DNA from: Thiopontia sp964415865
Lineage (GTDB): Bacteria; Pseudomonadota; Gammaproteobacteria; GCF-002020875
NCBI GenBank assembly: GCA_964415865.1
Contig: CAYQBY010000009.1
Coordinates: forward strand, 1-50,394
Reading direction: 5' to 3'
Length of the DNA stretch: 50,394 nucleotides
Numbering within the stretch: position 1 is the first letter of the stretch; the number at the start of each line of letters is the position of its first letter. Both the position numbers and the translations under genes were made by a program. The notes below the pieces were generated by a model. That model saw only the letters and a program-made list of their open reading frames with translations, did not search any database and had not been told where the DNA came from. Shown here in pieces: positions 48,561 through 50,394 of the stretch.

Positions 48561-49789
48561 TGGCACTTATTGTTCAGAAGTATGGCGGAACCTCTGTTGG
48601 TAGTGTTGAGCGAATTGAGGCTGTAGCGGACAAGGTCAAGGAGTGGCGTGATCGCGGCAACCAGATGGTCGTCGTAGTTTCAGCCATGAGTGGTGAGACT
48701 AACCGGATTGTGGCATTGGCAAAAGAGATCGACTCCAACCCAACCCCACGGGAACTGGATGTAGCGATGGCAACCGGAGAGCAGGTGACAATTGCTCTGT
48801 TGACTATTGCACTGGAGAAGAGGGGAGTTCCTGCACGTTCCTATACTGGCCCACAGGTACAAATTCTTACCGACAGCTCACACAACAAGGCACGTATTCT
48901 TGATATTGATGCACAGCGTGTTCGTGATGATCTGGACAAGGAACACGTTATTGTAGTTGCCGGTTTTCAGGGAACAGATGAAAATGGAAATATAACCACT
49001 CTGGGAAGAGGTGGATCAGATACCTCTGCAGTCGCAATAGCGGCTGCGATCAAGGCTGATGAATGCCAGATCTATACTGATGTGGACGGTGTCTATACCA
49101 CAGACCCGCGTGTTGTCCCCAATGCCAGACGCATGGATCGCATAACCTTCGAAGAGATGCTGGAGATGGCCAGTCTTGGCTCCAAGGTGCTGCAAATACG
49201 TGCAGTAGAGTTTGCAGGAAAATACAATGTCCCCCTTCGGGTTCTCTCCAGTTTTGAGGAAGGTCCCGGAACACTGATTACATTTGAGGAAGAAGGAATG
49301 GAACAACCCATTATCTCGGGAATCGCTTTTCAGCGTGATGAAGCAAAATTAACAGTACGTGGTGTGCCGGACAAACCAGGCGTAGCATGCAAGATTCTGG
49401 TTGCAGTTTCAGACCATAATATTGAGGTTGACATGATTGTGCAGAACATTGCCAATGATGGAACTACCGACTTTACCTTTACAGTTCACCGCAATGATTA
49501 CAAGCAGGCCATGTCTGCACTGGACAAGATTGGAAAAGAGCTTGGTGCCAGAGAGGTGATCGGGGACAAGCAGATTGTGAAGGTTTCTCTGGTAGGCGTT
49601 GGGATGCGCTCTCATGCCGGAATTGCCAGTCAGATGTTTGAGGCCTTGGCAAAGGAGGGGGTCAATATTCAGATGATCTCAACATCCGAGATCAAGATAT
49701 CAGTCATTATTGATGAGAAATATCTGGAGTTGGCGGTTCGTGCGCTGCACGACTCTTTTGAGCTTGATGCTGAGCCAGAGAGTAAATAA
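48560..49789 (+). CDS. lysC: Aspartate kinase (monofunctional, lysine/threonine-sensitive type)
   Basis: 409 residues. First step of the aspartate family pathway. ALIVQKYGGTSVGSVERI and GRGGSDTSAVAIAAA mark the kinase domain (about 1-245). Two ACT domains follow (about 265-335 and 345-405; VPDKPGVACKIL and VGVGMRSHAGIASQMFEAL). This is the alaS-lysC-csrA order seen in Pseudomonas-like gammaproteobacteria. Confidence 0.95.
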   Translation: MALIVQKYGGTSVGSVERIEAVADKVKEWRDRGNQMVVVVSAMSGETNRIVALAKEIDSNPTPRELDVAMATGEQVTIALLTIALEKRGVPARSYTGPQVQILTDSSHNKARILDIDAQRVRDDLDKEHVIVVAGFQGTDENGNITTLGRGGSDTSAVAIAAAIKADECQIYTDVDGVYTTDPRVVPNARRMDRITFEEMLEMASLGSKVLQIRAVEFAGKYNVPLRVLSSFEEGPGTLITFEEEGMEQPIISGIAFQRDEAKLTVRGVPDKPGVACKILVAVSDHNIEVDMIVQNIANDGTTDFTFTVHRNDYKQAMSALDKIGKELGAREVIGDKQIVKVSLVGVGMRSHAGIASQMFEALAKEGVNIQMISTSEIKISVIIDEKYLELAVRALHDSFELDAEPESK

Positions 49790-49863
49790 TCAGACAAAGA
49801 AATCTGTTGTAACTTCAAAAAATAGTGAAATTCTAATGTTCTAGCAATTATTTGAATGGGCGG

Positions 49864-49912
49864 TATACTCCATAAACCAACGGAATTGATAATAATAAAA
49901 CGGAGAGAGGGA
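49864..49912 (+). promoter_or_regulatory. csrA leader with two CsrA-type ANGGA motifs
   Basis: A -10-like TATACT (49864-49869) starts the leader. ACGGA occurs at 49880-49884 and again at 49900-49904/5, 20 bases apart. The second is part of the csrA Shine-Dalgarno (CGGAGAGAGG). The ANGGA core is the known CsrA target, and CsrA represses its own translation in E. coli, so autoregulation is a reasonable inference. Confidence 0.5.
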
Positions 49913-50107
49913 ATGCTGATACTGACAAGGCGAGTCGGGGAGACAGTGAGGATAGGAGATGATGTTTCCATTACTGTGCTTGGGGTAAAAGGCAATCAGG
50001 TACGCATAGGTATTGATGCCCCAAGAGAGATCGCAGTACATCGTGAAGAGATCTATCAAAGGATTCTTAACGAAGAGAGTGAAGAGAACGAAGATTACAC
50101 TGTGTAG
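49913..50107 (+). CDS. csrA: Carbon storage regulator CsrA (RsmA)
   Basis: 64 residues, dimeric RNA-binding protein that controls translation and stability of mRNAs containing GGA motifs. MLILTRRVGETVRIGDDV and GIDAPREIAVHREEIYQRI are essentially invariant in the family, including the RNA-contact residues near Leu4 and Arg44. The frame is open to 49856, but the family starts at 49913 behind a strong Shine-Dalgarno. Confidence 0.97.
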   Translation: MLILTRRVGETVRIGDDVSITVLGVKGNQVRIGIDAPREIAVHREEIYQRILNEESEENEDYTV

Positions 50108-50193
50108 ACCTGACGTTAATCGTATCAAATAACAAAAAAAGCAGATAAAACTGCAATTGCCATCTTTACCTGATCTCTCTCTACAGGTATCCT

Positions 50194-50222
50194 TTGCGCC
50201 GTTCTCGAGGCATGGATTATAT
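50194..50222 (+). promoter_or_regulatory. Candidate tRNA-Ser promoter
   Basis: TTGCGC (50194-50199), a 17-bp spacer, and TTATAT (50217-50222; TATATA one base later). It would start transcription about 30 bases before the tRNA. Confidence 0.5.
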
Positions 50223-50260
50223 ATATCTGCCCAACAATTGAGAATCTCACAATTTCTACT

Positions 50261-50353
50261 GGAGAAGTGGCCGAGAGGCTGAAGGCGCTCCCCTGCTAAG
50301 GGAGTATGGGGTTAATAGCTCCATCGAGGGTTCGAATCCCTCCTTCTCCGCCA
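50261..50353 (+). tRNA. tRNA-Ser (anticodon GCT)
   Basis: A 93-nt class II tRNA. Acceptor stem GGAGAAG/CTTCTCC, D arm TGGCCGAGAGGCTGAAGGC, anticodon loop CTGCTAA (anticodon GCT, reading AGC/AGU), a long variable arm, T arm GGGTTCGAATCCC, and encoded CCA (50351-50353). The csrA-tRNA-Ser linkage is typical of gammaproteobacteria. Confidence 0.97.
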
Positions 50354-50394
50354 TTATTCTTATGAATAAGTTCAATCTAAAAACACTTGCCACA

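Noticed and set aside
1..50394. CRISPR arrays, insertion sequences, prophage or integron
   Set aside because: I saw no regularly spaced repeats, transposase, phage or integrase genes. XerD is the housekeeping recombinase in its normal context.

Overview
This 50.4 kb window is a core-genome stretch of a gammaproteobacterium. Gene order is the main evidence. The block rsgA-orn-queG-tsaE-amiB-mutL-miaA-hfq-hflX-hflK-hflC-yjeT-purA-rnr-rlmB-rpsF-rpsR-rplI, the block CNNM/CBS-ypjD-ffh-rpsP-rimM-trmD-rplS, xerD-dsbC, and pncC-recA-recX-alaS-lysC-csrA-tRNA-Ser all follow gammaproteobacterial arrangements. HisZ, a small cytochrome c next to rsgA, DUF2232 between rpsR and rplI, and a VIT/VWA protein with its own sortase point away from the enterics, towards an environmental or marine lineage. 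I cannot name the genus. A run of exactly 100 N flanked by a 55-base perfect duplication shows this is a draft assembly.

Layout. Bases 1-950: a small accessory patch with a MntA-HepT toxin-antitoxin pair. 956-3743: a VIT-VWA cell-surface protein and its class GN-type sortase, the latter split by the assembly gap. 3744-4052: AT-rich non-coding DNA with several DnaA-box-like sites. 4053-7187: GIY-YIG protein, 4.5S RNA, dnaX-ybaB-recR. 7188-9681 (minus): rsgA, cytochrome c, M48 protease. 9746-22458: orn, queG (minus), then a long plus-strand run from tsaE to purA. 22439-23081 (minus): a thioredoxin-like lipoprotein and tRNA-Leu. 23101-33973: rnr-rlmB, the S6/S18/L9 operon, an intein-interrupted dnaB, alr, radA. 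33979-36056 (minus): CNNM/CBS protein and YpjD. 36178-41344: ffh, rpsP-rimM-trmD-rplS, xerD, dsbC. 41352-43901 (minus): mutS. 43930-50353: pncC, recA-recX, alaS-lysC, csrA, tRNA-Ser.

Function. Most genes serve replication and recombination (dnaX, dnaB, recA, recX, recR, radA, xerD), mismatch repair (mutS, and mutL with endonuclease motifs), translation (rpsF, rpsR, rplI, rpsP, rplS, alaS, two tRNAs, tRNA and rRNA modification enzymes), protein targeting and quality control (both the RNA and the protein of SRP, hflK/hflC, M48 protease, dsbC) and global post-transcriptional control (hfq, csrA).

The most unusual signals are these. A LAGLIDADG-type intein sits in the DLRE/SG loop of DnaB. The recA gene is written in a codon dialect unlike every neighbour (C- and A-ending, T- and G-poor) and lacks the acidic C-terminal tail. 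The 17-bp spacer of the tRNA-Leu promoter is a perfect palindrome. The ribosomal-protein promoters share CAGTATAAT, mostly with GC-rich discriminators, and are followed by leader hairpins, two of which look like intrinsic terminators. A cluster of DnaA-box-like sites lies in the 3.8-4.0 kb gap. I found no CRISPR array, insertion sequence or prophage.
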